Positions 1 through 11,757 of a stretch of DNA of 64,000 nt are shown piece by piece; within the stretch, counting starts at the first letter, position 1, and each line of letters opens with the position of its first letter. The notes under the pieces are model-generated. The model did no database searches and was not told the DNA's origin. It saw nothing but the letters and a program-made list of their open reading frames with translations. The stretch lies in the NCBI RefSeq assembly GCF_026427595.1, contig NZ_CP101527.1, forward strand, positions 939,001-1,003,000, written 5' to 3'. This DNA is from Alkalimarinus sediminis (GTDB taxonomy: Bacteria; Pseudomonadota; Gammaproteobacteria; Pseudomonadales; Oleiphilaceae). Both the position numbers and the translations under genes were made by a program.

Positions 1-1236
<1,236 letters not shown>

Positions 1237-1289
1237 TGATGGGGCTGCTCAAAATCCTGACTGATTTTTAAAAGATCTGCTATTTTATT

Positions 1290-1323
1290 ACGGGGATGAA
1301 GCGTGATTGCTTCACCCCGTTTT
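1290..1323 (+). terminator. Imperfect hairpin between guaB and guaA
   Basis: The arms acgggg-a-tgaagc and gcttcaccccgt pair except for one bulged A, with a six-base loop, and are followed by a short T-rich stretch. It could be an attenuator or partial terminator inside the guaBA operon. Confidence 0.5.
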
Positions 1324-1351
1324 GCGTTTACTCTAGAGTGGTTAACTCCCT

Positions 1352-2929
1352 ATGACTCAAAATATTCACGCTCACCGCATATTAATTCTGGACTTTGGTT
1401 CTCAATACACACAGTTGATAGCAAGACGCGTACGAGAGATCGGCGTGTATTGTGAAATTCGCGCTTTTGATATGACTGAAAGCGAGATTACTGAATTTAA
1501 CCCCAAAGGGATTATTTTGGCGGGTGGGCCTGAGTCGGTAACAGGAGACTCAACCCCTCGAGCACCTGAGTGTGTATTCTCAATGGGCGTACCGGTATTG
1601 GGTATTTGCTATGGGATGCAAACCATGGCTGAGCAACTAGGGGGCAAAGTTGCAAGTTCAGAGCAACGCGAATTTGGCTATGCACAGGTGAAGGTTCAGT
1701 CTGACAATGACTTGTTATTAGGTATTAAAGATCATGTTAATGAGCAAGGTGACTCATTGCTTGATGTTTGGATGAGTCATGGCGATAAGGTCGTTACTCT
1801 ACCAGAAGGCTTTGAGTTGATGGCGTCGACAGAGAGTGCACCGATAGCAGGTATGTTCCATCGCGAGAAGCAGTTTTACGGTGTGCAGTTTCACCCAGAA
1901 GTCACCCACACTCTGCAGGGTGGGAGAATGCTAGAGCACTTTATCCTCTCGATTTCGGGTTGTGAAGCGCTTTGGACGCCTAGCCATATAGCGGAAGATG
2001 CGATTAAAACGATCCGCGAACAGGTCGGCAATGATCATGTACTTCTCGGCTTGTCGGGTGGTGTTGACTCATCTGTAGTGGCGGCACTGCTTCACAAGGC
2101 GATTGGTGATCAACTGACCTGTGTGTTTGTTGATAACGGGCTACTTCGTTTAAACGAAGGTGATCAGGTTATGGATATGTTCGCCAAGAATATGGGCGTT
2201 AAGGTGATAAGGGCGGATGAATCTGAATTGTTCCTGTCGCGCCTTAAAGATGTATCAGACCCTGAAGCAAAACGTAAGGTGATTGGTAATACGTTTATTG
2301 AAGTTTTCGATAAAGAATCAGCAAAGATTGAGAACGTACAATGGTTAGCGCAAGGTACTATCTATCCAGATGTTATTGAGTCTGCAGCCTCTAAAACGGG
2401 TAAGGCGCATGTCATAAAGTCGCACCATAATGTGGGTGGCTTACCAGAAGATATGAAGTTGAAACTTGTGGAGCCATTGCGTGAACTGTTTAAGGATGAA
2501 GTGCGAAAACTTGGTCTGGAGTTAGGTCTGCCTTACGATATGGTCTACCGTCACCCATTCCCTGGACCGGGTTTAGGGGTTCGTATTCTCGGTGAAGTTA
2601 AGAAAGAGTATGCTGATATTTTGCGCAGAGCTGATGCAATCTTTATTGAGGAGCTGCACCGAGCAGACTTTTATCATAAAACTAGTCAGGCGTTTGCAGT
2701 GTTCTTGCCTGTTAAATCGGTCGGTGTGGTCGGAGATGCTCGTCGCTATGAATATGTTATAGCGTTGCGTGCCGTTGAAACGATCGACTTTATGACTGCA
2801 CGATGGGCGCATTTGCCTTACGAGCTACTGGAGTTGGTTTCTAATAGGATTATTAATGAAATATCAGGTGTTTCGCGAGTGACCTATGATATCTCATCTA
2901 AGCCGCCTGCTACGATTGAGTGGGAATAA
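1352..2929 (+). CDS. guaA: GMP synthase (glutamine-hydrolysing)
   Basis: Converts XMP to GMP with ATP and glutamine. The length of 525 aa is typical. The N-terminal class I glutamine amidotransferase domain (about residues 8-200) has its nucleophile Cys86 in GICYGMQ and the His-Glu pair in FHPEVTH. The ATP-pyrophosphatase domain begins with the PP-loop LSGGVDSS near residue 230. The C-terminal dimerisation domain ends in PATIEWE, as in the E. coli enzyme. The ATG start has only a weak ribosome binding site, consistent with expression together with guaB. Confidence 0.99.
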   Translation: MTQNIHAHRILILDFGSQYTQLIARRVREIGVYCEIRAFDMTESEITEFNPKGIILAGGPESVTGDSTPRAPECVFSMGVPVLGICYGMQTMAEQLGGKVASSEQREFGYAQVKVQSDNDLLLGIKDHVNEQGDSLLDVWMSHGDKVVTLPEGFELMASTESAPIAGMFHREKQFYGVQFHPEVTHTLQGGRMLEHFILSISGCEALWTPSHIAEDAIKTIREQVGNDHVLLGLSGGVDSSVVAALLHKAIGDQLTCVFVDNGLLRLNEGDQVMDMFAKNMGVKVIRADESELFLSRLKDVSDPEAKRKVIGNTFIEVFDKESAKIENVQWLAQGTIYPDVIESAASKTGKAHVIKSHHNVGGLPEDMKLKLVEPLRELFKDEVRKLGLELGLPYDMVYRHPFPGPGLGVRILGEVKKEYADILRRADAIFIEELHRADFYHKTSQAFAVFLPVKSVGVVGDARRYEYVIALRAVETIDFMTARWAHLPYELLELVSNRIINEISGVSRVTYDISSKPPATIEWE

Positions 2930-3004
2930 ACACTCAATCCTCTGACAACCTCGTGAACAAGGTTAATTGCGAAGCAGGAGGAAGCTCCCTGGGTATCTGG
3001 GGGG

Positions 3005-3042
3005 CTATGTTTTGGCTGAGCAACTATGTTTTGGCTGAGCAA
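3005..3042. repeat. 19-bp perfect tandem duplication
   Basis: The unit ctatgttttggctgagcaa occurs twice back to back (3005-3023 and 3024-3042) in the guaA-tadA spacer, directly before a palindromic REP-like element. Confidence 0.9.
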
Positions 3043-3047
3043 TAGTA

Positions 3048-3074
3048 ATGGATTCCCGCCTGCGCGGGAATGAC
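3048..3074. repeat. REP-like palindromic repeat, copy 1
   Basis: The arms attcccgc and gcgggaat pair perfectly around a four-base loop (3052-3071), flanked by atgg and gac. A related copy in opposite orientation lies at 32157-32181, so this is a dispersed palindromic repeat and not a dedicated guaA terminator. Confidence 0.75.
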
Positions 3075-3128
3075 TGTTGTGTAGAGTGCCATTGGTCTAC
3101 AGCGTAGATTGTAAAAAAAGGTGAATCA

Positions 3129-3635
3129 TTGAGTTTGGCACTTTCAGAAGACGAACGATGGATGCATTATGCTCTTAAACTGGCTCAAAAAGCTTATGAG
3201 CAAGGTGAAGTGCCTGTTGGTGCTGTGATCGTTCGTGATGGAAAGGTCATAGGTGAGGGGTGGAATCGCCCCATTACTGAACATGACCCGACTGCTCATG
3301 CTGAAATTGTTGCGCTTAGAGATGCAGGTGTTAGAGAACAAAACTACCGTCTATCGGGTAGTGTGCTATATGTAACAATTGAACCTTGCACCATGTGTGT
3401 CGGGGCTATTATTCATGGCCGTGTTGATCGGGTTGTTTTCGGTGCCACAGAACCTAAAGCGGGCGCAGTAGTGAGCCAAAATAATCTGCTTAGTCATCAT
3501 TCTGTCAACACTAGGGTCAGCCACCTCGGTGGTGTCTGCGAAGAAGAGTGCAGGTCACTCATCAGTGAGTTTTTTGCGCAACGAAGAGCGCAAAAGAAGC
3601 GAGAAAGGGCAGCGATCGAGTCTAACGGTAAATAA
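3129..3635 (+). CDS. tadA: tRNA-specific adenosine deaminase
   Basis: Deaminates A34 to inosine in tRNA-Arg(ACG). The cytidine/deoxycytidylate deaminase fold is clear: HAE at residues 57-59 holds the first zinc ligand and the proton-shuttling Glu, and PCTMC (Cys87, Cys90) supplies the other two ligands. The length of 168 aa is normal. The start is TTG, chosen because aggtga sits five bases upstream. An in-frame ATG at 3162 would cut into the conserved first helix. galE follows after 25 bases. Confidence 0.95.
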   Translation: MSLALSEDERWMHYALKLAQKAYEQGEVPVGAVIVRDGKVIGEGWNRPITEHDPTAHAEIVALRDAGVREQNYRLSGSVLYVTIEPCTMCVGAIIHGRVDRVVFGATEPKAGAVVSQNNLLSHHSVNTRVSHLGGVCEEECRSLISEFFAQRRAQKKRERAAIESNGK

Positions 3636-3660
3636 CAAGTCATAATAAGGGATTAAAAAT

Positions 3661-4647
3661 ATGAAAGTATTGGTTACGGGTGGTGCAGGCTATATCGGCA
3701 GTCATGTGGTCCGTCAGTTAGGCGAAGCCGGGCATGATATTGTGGTATACGATAATTTGTCTACCGGGTATGAGTGGGCCGTTACTTTTGGGGAGTTAGT
3801 GGTAGGGGATCTTGCTGATACTGACGCGTTAGACCAATTATTTTCAAAACACAGGTTTGAAGCAGTGTTACACTTTGCTGCTCACATTGTGGTACCTGAG
3901 TCTGTAGAGAATCCACTCAAATATTACCGTAATAACACTCGTAACACGCTTAATTTATTGGGCGCAATCGAGAAGCATAAAGTCCCCTATATGGTATTTT
4001 CTTCAACGGCTGCCGTATATGGCATGCCAGAAGAGAAAGTGCTAACCGAAGATATGCCATTGGCACCTATCAACCCGTATGGCGCGTCTAAGATGATGAG
4101 CGAGCAGATGATTAGAGATCTCTCATCAGCGTCAAACCTCAAGCATGTTATTTTGCGTTACTTTAATGTGGCGGGTGCCAATCTCGAGGGGCGGTTGGGT
4201 CAAGCAACGCCAGAGGCGACTCATCTTATCAAGGTGGCGTGTGAATGTGCTCGGGGCGTAAGAGAGGGGATGAAAGTATTTGGCACTGACTATGACACCC
4301 GCGATGGCACGTGTATTAGAGATTACATTCACGTAGAAGATTTAGCTAAAGCGCATGTTATGGCGTTGTCGTATATGGCAGAAGGTGGTGAGTCTGACGT
4401 GCTAAATTGCGGGTATGGCAGTGGCTTCACGGTAAACGAAGTTATCCGTGTCGTAAAAGAAAGTTCAGGTGTTGATTTTAATGTTGAAGAGGTCGGACGC
4501 CGAGCGGGTGACCCCGATGCATTGATGGCCGACAACAGCAAAATAAAGCAAGTGCTTGGCTGGGAGCCGGATCATAATGATCTAGAGGTTATCGTTAAGT
4601 CAGCATTGAATTGGGAAGGTTTGTGGCAGGAGAAAAAGGGAGCTTAA
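3661..4647 (+). CDS. galE: UDP-glucose 4-epimerase
   Basis: Interconverts UDP-glucose and UDP-galactose using bound NAD. It is an extended SDR protein of 328 aa, with the Rossmann glycine motif GGAGYIG at residues 7-13, SSTAAVYG with the catalytic Ser/Thr, and the YGASK active-site Tyr-Lys pair. An aaggga ribosome binding site lies about 8-10 bases before the ATG. It is followed 62 bases later by ugd, and galU is 34 kb away, so nucleotide-sugar supply for surface polysaccharide is the probable role. Other sugar epimerase specificities cannot be fully excluded. Confidence 0.92.
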   Translation: MKVLVTGGAGYIGSHVVRQLGEAGHDIVVYDNLSTGYEWAVTFGELVVGDLADTDALDQLFSKHRFEAVLHFAAHIVVPESVENPLKYYRNNTRNTLNLLGAIEKHKVPYMVFSSTAAVYGMPEEKVLTEDMPLAPINPYGASKMMSEQMIRDLSSASNLKHVILRYFNVAGANLEGRLGQATPEATHLIKVACECARGVREGMKVFGTDYDTRDGTCIRDYIHVEDLAKAHVMALSYMAEGGESDVLNCGYGSGFTVNEVIRVVKESSGVDFNVEEVGRRAGDPDALMADNSKIKQVLGWEPDHNDLEVIVKSALNWEGLWQEKKGA

Positions 4648-4709
4648 TTGACTCTCTTGTTTGCTCGCTATTACAGGTTTAATTATTTTTGAATGCATAA
4701 GGGATTTTG

Positions 4710-6050
4710 ATGAAAATTACGATTTTTGGTACGGGTTATGTTGGTCTGGTAACAGGCGCATGTTTGGCAGATGTAGGCCATGATATTTTATGCATGGATG
4801 TCGATGCGAATAAGATTGCAAACCTTGAAAATGGCATCATCCCTATCTATGAGCCAGGGCTTGAGTCGATCGTTGAGTCAAACGTAAAGTCGGGAAGACT
4901 TAAATTTACTACTGATGTTGAAAGAGCGGTTGATCATGGTGAGCTGCAGTTTATTGCAGTGGGCACACCTCCAGATGAGGATGGTTCTGCTGACTTACAA
5001 TATGTTTTAGCGGTTGCTAAGAGCATTGGTCAGCATATGAATAGCTACAAAGTGGTTATCGATAAGTCTACTGTGCCAGTAGGAACAGCTGATAAAGTGA
5101 ATGCAATGATTGCAGAGCAATTGGCCTCAAGGGGTGAGCAGATTGACTTTGATGTAGTCTCAAACCCAGAGTTTCTTAAAGAGGGTGCAGCCGTTAATGA
5201 CTTTATGAAACCAGATCGAATTGTTGTAGGTGCTGAAGGTGATAGCGCTAAAGAGATGATTCGTGAGGCTTACGCGCCATTTAACCGAAATCATGATCGT
5301 ATGGTCTTTATGGATATACGGTCAGCAGAGTTAACAAAGTATGCGGCAAATGCCATGTTGGCAACCAAAATTAGTTTTATGAATGAAATGGCTAATTTGG
5401 CTGAGCGTTTAGGTGCAGATATCGAGCAGGTGCGTAAGGGGATTGGTTCTGACCCGCGTATCGGCTATCACTTTATATACCCTGGTTGTGGTTATGGTGG
5501 TTCTTGCTTCCCTAAAGATGTTCAGGCACTTGCTCGTACAGCCGGCCAGGTTGGGTATGAGTCTGTGTTGTTAAATGCGGTTGAAGCGGTTAACTACGCT
5601 CAGAAAAGTGTGCTTTTTGATAAAATTAAGCACTACTTTAATGGTGATCTCGCAGGTAAAACGATTGCTTTGTGGGGGTTGTCGTTCAAGCCAAATACAG
5701 ACGATATGAGAGAGGCCTCTAGTCGAGTATTGATGGAGTCTTTGTGGGCAGAAGGTGCCAAGGTTCAAGCATTTGACCCAGAAGCAATGGAGGAGACGCA
5801 GCGAATTTACGGTGACCAAGACGGCTTGGTGTTATGCGGCACCAAAGAACAAGCGATCAAAGGTGCTGACGCATTGGCGATTGTAACTGAGTGGAAAGAG
5901 TTCCGTTCACCTGACTTTGAGTTGATTAAAGACTCGCTGGCAGAACCTGTGATATTTGATGGTCGTAACTTGTACGAGCCAGTATTGGTAGAGCGTAAGG
6001 GTTTCACTTACTATGCTATTGGTCGTGGCAAGAATCAGTTTCAATCATAG
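4710..6050 (+). CDS. ugd: UDP-glucose 6-dehydrogenase
   Basis: Makes UDP-glucuronate from UDP-glucose with two NAD+. The protein has 446 aa. It begins with the Rossmann motif [10 protein letters not shown], has the central helix linker, and places the catalytic Cys266 in GGSCFPKD. The C-terminal UDP-binding domain contains the motif [15 protein letters not shown]. The ATG at 4710 is chosen over the preceding in-frame TTG because aaggga lies five to six bases upstream. Its product is the substrate of the UDP-GlcA epimerase-like gene at 29921. A strong terminator follows. Confidence 0.97.
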   Translation: MKITIFGTGYVGLVTGACLADVGHDILCMDVDANKIANLENGIIPIYEPGLESIVESNVKSGRLKFTTDVERAVDHGELQFIAVGTPPDEDGSADLQYVLAVAKSIGQHMNSYKVVIDKSTVPVGTADKVNAMIAEQLASRGEQIDFDVVSNPEFLKEGAAVNDFMKPDRIVVGAEGDSAKEMIREAYAPFNRNHDRMVFMDIRSAELTKYAANAMLATKISFMNEMANLAERLGADIEQVRKGIGSDPRIGYHFIYPGCGYGGSCFPKDVQALARTAGQVGYESVLLNAVEAVNYAQKSVLFDKIKHYFNGDLAGKTIALWGLSFKPNTDDMREASSRVLMESLWAEGAKVQAFDPEAMEETQRIYGDQDGLVLCGTKEQAIKGADALAIVTEWKEFRSPDFELIKDSLAEPVIFDGRNLYEPVLVERKGFTYYAIGRGKNQFQS

Positions 6051-6110
6051 CGATTGATTAATGCTGTGTGATAATCTGCGGATAATCGCATAGCGTAAGA
6101 TCGATGAAGA

Positions 6111-6144
6111 AGAGCTGACCAACTGGTCGGCTCTTTCTATTTTT
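6111..6144 (+). terminator. Rho-independent terminator of galE-ugd
   Basis: An 11-bp stem (agagctgacca with tggtcggctct, one G-T pair) has a two-base formal loop and is followed by ttctattttt. Confidence 0.75.
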
Positions 6145-6189
6145 AGCTAGGCTTTTGAGGTTACGGTGTAGGTATTGGGAATAGCAGTT

Positions 6190-6615
6190 ATGAATGAGCA
6201 ATGTTTTACATTGGATGAGCGTTTGAGTAATGATACGGTGAAGTTGGCGTCTTGGCCGCTATCTGAAGTGCTACTCATGAATGATCGTCAGTATCCTTGG
6301 GTTATTCTGGTGCCAAGGTGTGCAGGTGTAACCGAGATATACCAGTTGTCTGAGGCTGACCAACTGCAGCTTCTGTATGAGTCGAGTTATTTGGGGCAAC
6401 AGTTAATGTCAGCTTACATGGGCGATAAGTTGAATGTAGCTGCTTTAGGGAATGTCGTTAAGCAGTTGCACCTGCATCATGTGGTTCGCTTTGAGGGTGA
6501 TATATCATGGCCTGGGCCAATATGGGGTAAGCACCCTGTTGTACAATACACCGATGAGGAGTTGGATCAGCAGCTAGAAAAGCTTCAAAAGATAGCAAAC
6601 AAACGCTGGGATTAA
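6190..6615 (+). CDS. HIT-family (histidine triad) protein
   Basis: A small protein of 142 aa resembling histidine-triad nucleotide hydrolases/transferases. The triad region reads LHLHHVVRF near residue 95, followed by a WPGPIWG segment typical of a gammaproteobacterial HIT subgroup. The N-terminal part (WPLSEVLLMNDRQYPWVILVP) matches the usual HIT core strand pattern. The exact substrate is unknown. The ATG at 6190 is preferred to an in-frame TTG at 6175 because of a ggga about ten bases upstream. It is convergent with fabR. Confidence 0.85.
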   Translation: MNEQCFTLDERLSNDTVKLASWPLSEVLLMNDRQYPWVILVPRCAGVTEIYQLSEADQLQLLYESSYLGQQLMSAYMGDKLNVAALGNVVKQLHLHHVVRFEGDISWPGPIWGKHPVVQYTDEELDQQLEKLQKIANKRWD

Positions 6616-6663
6616 GCTCCTAGCGCCTGCTATATGTGATGCCATGTGGCGAATTATTGATAG

Positions 6664-6681
6664 CGTTATTGCGCAATAACG
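6664..6681. terminator. 18-bp perfect palindrome between convergent genes
   Basis: cgttattgcgcaataacg is fully self-complementary and lies between the stops of the HIT gene and fabR. It has no clear T-run on either strand, so terminator function is uncertain. Confidence 0.4.
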
Positions 6682-6687
6682 GAATGA

Positions 6688-7329
6688 TTAGGATTCCTTC
6701 GCTGCTTTTTGGTTTTCTCTGGTAATGATTTCAGCTCCTCGAAGAATAATGCGGAGCTCTTTTTTAAGGCGCTCTTTTAATTCAGCCTTCTCTTTTGGAG
6801 TGCAATCCAATGCCTCAGAGCCTTGGTTAAATACCACTGTTACCATGGCTTCTGCAACTAATTGAGGGTCATCAATTGGCCTATTTTTCAGTTCGCCTGC
6901 TCGCCTTAAATCTTCAGAAAGCTCTGTTGAAAAATGGTCTATTTCTGCTTTGATTGCAGTTCTAAACTGCTTTGAAAGCCCCGTTCTTTCTCTTAGCAAT
7001 AGCCGAAAGTGGTTAGTGTTTGAGGCTAGGTACTCCATGAATGTATCTATGGATGTACTTACAGAGCTAGAGCTGCTGTTTTTTTCTATTCTTTTTCGAG
7101 CTTGACGCATCAACTGTCTTAATGCCAAACCTGCTTCATCGACCAGAGCGAGTCCAAGTTCGTCAAGTTCATTAAAGTGTCTATAAAATGAGGTGGGGGC
7201 AATACCCGCTTCGCGAGCGACCTCTCTTAAACTTAAATTGGCAAATCCTCGGTCAGCGGTTAGCTGATTCAGAGCTGCGTCCATTAATGCTCTGCGAGTT
7301 TTTTGTTTTTGTTCGGCTCTTACAGACAC
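6688..7329 (-). CDS. fabR: TetR-type repressor of unsaturated fatty acid synthesis
   Basis: From memory it closely resembles E. coli FabR: the N-terminus [19 protein letters not shown], the helix-turn-helix [19 protein letters not shown] and the following [10 protein letters not shown] all match that family. FabR represses fabA/fabB-type genes in response to acyl-ACP or acyl-CoA pools. Here 213 aa are predicted from a GTG start at 7329, because ggggtaaggcga lies just upstream and the start then coincides with that of FabR. A TTG at 7371 would add 14 residues. The Hpt/HD-GYP gene is upstream on the same strand. Confidence 0.88.
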   Translation of the reverse strand: MSVRAEQKQKTRRALMDAALNQLTADRGFANLSLREVAREAGIAPTSFYRHFNELDELGLALVDEAGLALRQLMRQARKRIEKNSSSSSVSTSIDTFMEYLASNTNHFRLLLRERTGLSKQFRTAIKAEIDHFSTELSEDLRRAGELKNRPIDDPQLVAEAMVTVVFNQGSEALDCTPKEKAELKERLKKELRIILRGAEIITRENQKAAKES

Positions 7330-7472
7330 TCGCCTTACCCCTGTTGTTATCCTGATTAGACTAAAAGACAAAATTAAATAGTATAAAACGCGTGATAATA
7401 ATACAGATAATTATTAGCGATTGGCACTATAATGTTAACTGCTGGCGTATATTGTGATCTATTGGCGCTATC

Positions 7473-8630
7473 TTAAGCGTTGGTAGTATTGTATGAGCGT
7501 AGTTTTTGCGCGAATTGATTAAATATCTCAACCCATTCAGAAGAAAACTGAGTGTCAGAGTATCGGTTTATTTCGAGAACCGCTCTGATAAAAGGTCGCT
7601 TAACCATTTCGATATGTGCTCTCTCATGCATGATGGCGTCGAATGTATCAACAATGGCGATGATTTTGGCACCATCAGTAATCTCCTCTTCTACGAGTTT
7701 ATTGGGGTAGCCATTGCCGTTCATATGCTCGTGATGCTGGAGAACTATCTCAGCAGCGTCTTGCCACTTGTGCATTTTACTGAGTAGCTCGTAAGCGGTG
7801 ATGGGGTGTTGGTGTATCTGCTCCTTTTCCTCGGTTGAGTAGGGTGTGTTTTTGTGTAGTGTTTCTGTGGGTAAAAAGCACATGCCAAAGTCGTGCATAA
7901 GGGTCGCCGCAGCTAGCTGAGCAGGGTCTGTTCGATTGCCTGAGAGTTTATTCATACCTAATGTTAGAAGTAGTTGCCGCTCGGCTTTGCCATACCAATA
8001 GGGTGAGCGTCGTTCGAACGGTGAAACCAAGGCGATCATTAGGTTGATATCGTCAGAGGGCTCAACACCATAGCGTTGAAGTACCTTTAGAAGGTTCTGC
8101 TCTCCTGAAGGTCTCTTTTTTTCAGGCTTGTAGGTTGGCGGTGCTTCGTCTTCAGTAATGACTGTCTCAGGTGCTAGTGTATTGATGGTTGCATTGATAG
8201 CTTGTTGAAGAGTGGCGGGGTCAGCGGTAACAATGCCCGTGATACTGTCTCGTATCTGTTGCACTGCTAGGGCTGTGAGCTCAGTCTTGTCTTGCCCGGT
8301 CAGCTCATCAATCACACTTTTTACATGGTCTATTGATAGCAGAATAACATCACTCAAACTGGCTGAGAAACTCAAAGAACCTTCTCTGATTTTGGCCAGC
8401 AGATCTTCGACGCTTTGCAGTAGTGGGAGCAGTGGCTGCAAGCCTACAAATGATAGATTCCCTTTAACTGTATGTATGGCACGAAATATTAAGTTGATGA
8501 GCTCTTGGTTTGTGGGGTTGTTTTCTAGTTCTACCAACTTGATTTCACACAACTCATAAGCATCATAGAATTCATTGGCGAAATCGTTAATAACGTCTTC
8601 TGTTGCCTCAGTGCTAATTTGTAGTGTCAT
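7473..8630 (-). CDS. Hpt domain fused to an HD-GYP domain protein
   Basis: 385 aa. Residues 1-115 form a histidine phosphotransfer domain with the phospho-accepting His53 in FRAIHTVKGN. A linker rich in T/P follows (about 130-180), and the C-terminal half is an HD-GYP fold. Its motifs are MHDFGMCFLP, IHQHP, LQHHEHMNGNGYP and VDTFDAI. Metal-ligand His/Asp positions are kept and GYP is intact, but the canonical HDxGK lysine is Met and the usual DG before xGYP is NG. Canonical HD-GYP proteins hydrolyse cyclic di-GMP, so this one may be an active variant or a non-catalytic output. No partner histidine kinase is in the window. Confidence 0.85.
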   Translation of the reverse strand: MTLQISTEATEDVINDFANEFYDAYELCEIKLVELENNPTNQELINLIFRAIHTVKGNLSFVGLQPLLPLLQSVEDLLAKIREGSLSFSASLSDVILLSIDHVKSVIDELTGQDKTELTALAVQQIRDSITGIVTADPATLQQAINATINTLAPETVITEDEAPPTYKPEKKRPSGEQNLLKVLQRYGVEPSDDINLMIALVSPFERRSPYWYGKAERQLLLTLGMNKLSGNRTDPAQLAAATLMHDFGMCFLPTETLHKNTPYSTEEKEQIHQHPITAYELLSKMHKWQDAAEIVLQHHEHMNGNGYPNKLVEEEITDGAKIIAIVDTFDAIMHERAHIEMVKRPFIRAVLEINRYSDTQFSSEWVEIFNQFAQKLRSYNTTNA

Positions 8631-8856
8631 AATATTAATTCAAGTTATTGTTTTAATGTAATAATTTTTATGGTGCAAATCTATTTTACAAGCGTTGTTA
8701 AAGGCCTTTTTAAATAGTCTAGCAGATCTTATAGTAAGGCTATCGGCTAGTGATGCAGCTAATTTAGGGTAGTTAATAAACTAGACCTGATTTTGCTAAA
8801 AAATAAGTCTATAATACCGCGTTTTTGTTTTGGATCGGTGTCGAGAGGTGTGTTAA

Positions 8857-9090
8857 ATGCCAATCTATGAATATGCATGCAAAGCGTGCGGGTTTGAGAA
8901 GGATGTATTGCAAAAGTTGAGCGATAGTCCACTGACGCAGTGCCCATCTTGTGAAGAGCAAACGTTTTCCAAGCGAATCTCAGCAGCAGGCTTTAGATTA
9001 AAAGGGTCTGGCTGGTATGAAACAGACTTTAAGACGGGTAAGAAAAAGAATCTTGCACAAGATAGCAAGTCTAGCGCAGATGCGGGCTAG
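8857..9090 (+). CDS. FmdB-family zinc-ribbon protein
   Basis: A 77-aa protein with two CxxC pairs (Cys8/Cys11 in CKAC and CPSC near residue 30) forming one zinc ribbon, then GFRLKGSGWYETDF, which is characteristic of the FmdB/CxxC-CxxC-SSSS regulatory family. The molecular role is not established. gagaggtg lies upstream of the ATG. It sits 87 bases before aspS, an arrangement common in gammaproteobacteria as I recall. The C-terminal tail is Ser/Ala-rich and probably disordered. Confidence 0.9.
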   Translation: MPIYEYACKACGFEKDVLQKLSDSPLTQCPSCEEQTFSKRISAAGFRLKGSGWYETDFKTGKKKNLAQDSKSSADAG

Positions 9091-9177
9091 GCCCATTTAA
9101 AACAGTTTATTTATATGAATGCTATTTTAACAGCCATTTATAACAACTATACAATCAGAAATTACGGGTATTGATCT

Positions 9178-10953
9178 ATGCGCAGTCATTATTGCGGAGC
9201 TATTAACGAATCACATATTGACCAGGAAGTTACTCTTTATGGTTGGGTTCATCGTCGTAGAGATCACGGTGGTGTGATCTTTTTGGATCTGCGTGATCGT
9301 GAAGGTATGGCACAAGTGGTTGTTGATCCTGACACAGAAGAGGCTTTTGCAAAAGCTGAGAGTGTGCGTAGTGAATTCGTAATCGCGATTAAAGGGCGTA
9401 TTCGCAGACGCCCTGAAGGTACTATCAATAAAGATATGCCTACCGGCGCTGTAGAAGTTTTAGGTAAAGAACTCACAATTTTAAATGCATCAGCGACACC
9501 ACCATTTCAGTTAGATGGCTATGTTGATGTAGGTGAAGATACGCGCCTGAAGAATCGATTCCTTGATTTGCGTCGCCCAGAAATGCTTAACAAATTGCGT
9601 TTCCGCTCTAAGGTCACTAGCTATATTCGTAACTTCCTGGATGGTCAGGACTTTATGGATGTTGAAACACCAATTCTTACTCGTGCTACCCCAGAGGGCG
9701 CGCGGGATTATTTGGTTCCTAGTCGAACCCAACCGGGTAACTTTTTTGCGCTGCCTCAGTCGCCTCAGTTATTTAAACAGATGTTGATGGTGTCTGGTGT
9801 TGACCGTTATTACCAAATTGCCAAGTGCTTCCGAGATGAAGACCTTCGTGCAGATCGCCAGCCTGAATTTACTCAGGTAGATATTGAGTGTTCATTTGTT
9901 GATGAAAACACGCTCATGAACATCATGGAACAGATGGTCCGTGAGATGTTTCATGATCTATTAAATGTAGAGTTCTCATCCTTCCCTAGAATTCCATACT
10001 CAGAAGCAATGGCGAAATACGGTAGCGACAAGCCGGATTTACGAATTCCGCTTGAGTTTACCGATGTGGCAGATTTGGTCGCACCTGTAGACTTTAAAGT
10101 GTTTGCAGGTCCAGCTAAAGACCCTAAAGGGCGTGTTGTTGCGTTGCGTGTACCCGGTGGAGCAGGAATATCGCGTAAGCAGATTGATGATTACACCAAG
10201 TTTGTGGGTATTTATGGCGCTAAAGGGCTGGCGTGGATAAAGGTTAACGAACTCGAGAAGGGTGCAGAGGGGCTTCAGTCTCCGATTGTTAAGTTCTTGG
10301 GTGATGATGTTGCCATGCAAATTATGTCACGTCTTGGGGCTCAAAACGGCGATATCGTATTCTTTGGCGCTGATAAGGCGAAAATTGTTAACGAGGCAAT
10401 TGGTGCACTTCGCGTTAAGCTAGGTGAAGACCTTGATATGTTCACTTGTAAGTGGGCGCCTTGCTGGGTTGTAGATTTCCCAATGTTTGAAGAGACTAGT
10501 GACGGCGGCTTAACAGCAATACATCACCCGTTTACCTCCCCAGCTTGTACGCCAGAAGAGTTAAAGGCGTCGCCTGAGAGTGCTTTATCGCAAGCTTATG
10601 ACATGGTTCTTAACGGAACTGAGTTAGGTGGTGGTTCTATCCGTATTCATGACGGCGAGATGCAAAAGACCGTATTTGGTATTTTGGGTATTGATGATGC
10701 AGAGGCTCAAGAGAAGTTTGGCTTCTTGCTTGATGCACTGAAGTACGGCTGTCCTCCTCATGGTGGTTTGGCGTTTGGTCTAGACCGTCTGGTTATGTTG
10801 ATGACTGATTCACAGTCTATCCGCGAAGTAATTGCCTTCCCGAAAAACCAGAGTGCAACTTGTATGCTGACTCAGGCGCCGGGAGAGGTTGATAGTAAGC
10901 AACTTAGAGAGCTTAATATTAATATTCGTAAGTCTGCGAAAGAAGAGAGTTAA
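9178..10953 (+). CDS. aspS: Aspartyl-tRNA synthetase
   Basis: Class II aminoacyl-tRNA synthetase of 591 aa, the normal bacterial length. It starts with the OB-fold anticodon-binding domain ([21 protein letters not shown]). The catalytic core has motif 2 around [16 protein letters not shown], the bacterial GAD insertion lies in the middle, and motif 3 is [12 protein letters not shown] near the C-terminus. Whether it is discriminating or also charges tRNA-Asn cannot be decided here, as gatCAB is not in the window. ruvC follows after two hairpins. Confidence 0.98.
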   Translation: MRSHYCGAINESHIDQEVTLYGWVHRRRDHGGVIFLDLRDREGMAQVVVDPDTEEAFAKAESVRSEFVIAIKGRIRRRPEGTINKDMPTGAVEVLGKELTILNASATPPFQLDGYVDVGEDTRLKNRFLDLRRPEMLNKLRFRSKVTSYIRNFLDGQDFMDVETPILTRATPEGARDYLVPSRTQPGNFFALPQSPQLFKQMLMVSGVDRYYQIAKCFRDEDLRADRQPEFTQVDIECSFVDENTLMNIMEQMVREMFHDLLNVEFSSFPRIPYSEAMAKYGSDKPDLRIPLEFTDVADLVAPVDFKVFAGPAKDPKGRVVALRVPGGAGISRKQIDDYTKFVGIYGAKGLAWIKVNELEKGAEGLQSPIVKFLGDDVAMQIMSRLGAQNGDIVFFGADKAKIVNEAIGALRVKLGEDLDMFTCKWAPCWVVDFPMFEETSDGGLTAIHHPFTSPACTPEELKASPESALSQAYDMVLNGTELGGGSIRIHDGEMQKTVFGILGIDDAEAQEKFGFLLDALKYGCPPHGGLAFGLDRLVMLMTDSQSIREVIAFPKNQSATCMLTQAPGEVDSKQLRELNINIRKSAKEES

Positions 10954-11031
10954 CGAGTCAGGCTGTTTAGGTTTCTAACGATGGAGACTTAAACAGTTTT
11001 TGACAGGTTAACTGTCAGTAATACAATATCC

Positions 11032-11053
11032 GCCGTTTTGCATGCAAAGCGGC
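11032..11053. terminator. 22-bp near-perfect palindrome after aspS
   Basis: gccgttttgca pairs with tgcaaagcggc except for one G-T pair and is followed by tttt. It lies 78 bases after the aspS stop and precedes a second, stronger hairpin. Confidence 0.4.
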
Positions 11054-11060
11054 TTTTGAA

Positions 11061-11106
11061 GGGCGGTCTATTGGTGTAGCATAACAACCATTGACCGCCT
11101 TTTTTC
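11061..11106 (+). terminator. Terminator between aspS and ruvC
   Basis: The arms gggcggtc and gaccgcct close a long loop and are followed by a run of T residues at 11100-11106. Confidence 0.65.
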
Positions 11107-11155
11107 TATCTAAACTGTTATTTTATCAGTACTTACAGGCTACCTTGGCAGATAC

Positions 11156-11674
11156 ATGGCTATTATTTTGGGAATTGACCCCGGATCACGAGTAACGGGT
11201 TACGGCGTTATAAACTTCGTTCAAGGCCGCTCAGAGTACATATCGAGTGGCTGCATCCGAATGCAGGGAGCCTCCTTGCCAGAAAAACTAAAGCAAATCT
11301 TTTCTGGAGTTTCTGAGATAATTGAACGGTGGTCGCCTCAAGAGTTTGCGATTGAAGAAGTTTTTATGGCTCGCAATGCAGATTCAGCGTTGAAACTAGG
11401 GCAAGCTCGAGGCGCTGCTATAGTTGCGGCCGTTATGCAAGGATTGCCAGTGTCAGAGTATGCGGCTCGCAAAGTAAAGCAAGCGGTGGTGGGTAATGGG
11501 GGGGCAGAGAAAGCTCAGGTTCAGCATATGGTTCAGTCCTTGTTGTCGTTGCCAGGTAAGCCACAGTCTGATGCCGCCGATGCTTTAGCGATAGCCCTTT
11601 GTCATGCTCATACATGTCAAGGGCTGATAAGGGTGGCAGGTTCCACCTCAAGCCGACGAGGGAGAATTCGCTAA
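11156..11674 (+). CDS. ruvC: Crossover junction endodeoxyribonuclease RuvC
   Basis: Cuts Holliday junctions symmetrically in a dimer loaded by RuvAB. The length of 172 aa is typical. The RNase H-like active site is visible: Asp8 in [13 protein letters not shown], Glu in IEEVFMARN, and the C-terminal Asp pair in [14 protein letters not shown]. ruvA and ruvB follow on the same strand, giving the complete ruvCAB cluster. Confidence 0.97.
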   Translation: MAIILGIDPGSRVTGYGVINFVQGRSEYISSGCIRMQGASLPEKLKQIFSGVSEIIERWSPQEFAIEEVFMARNADSALKLGQARGAAIVAAVMQGLPVSEYAARKVKQAVVGNGGAEKAQVQHMVQSLLSLPGKPQSDAADALAIALCHAHTCQGLIRVAGSTSSRRGRIR

Positions 11675-11757
11675 CGATTATTCAGTCGTGCTTAGGCTCG
11701 CCGTAGCTGTCTGGGCTATTAAATATAATTCAAACAATAATTATTGAGGATTTACAC

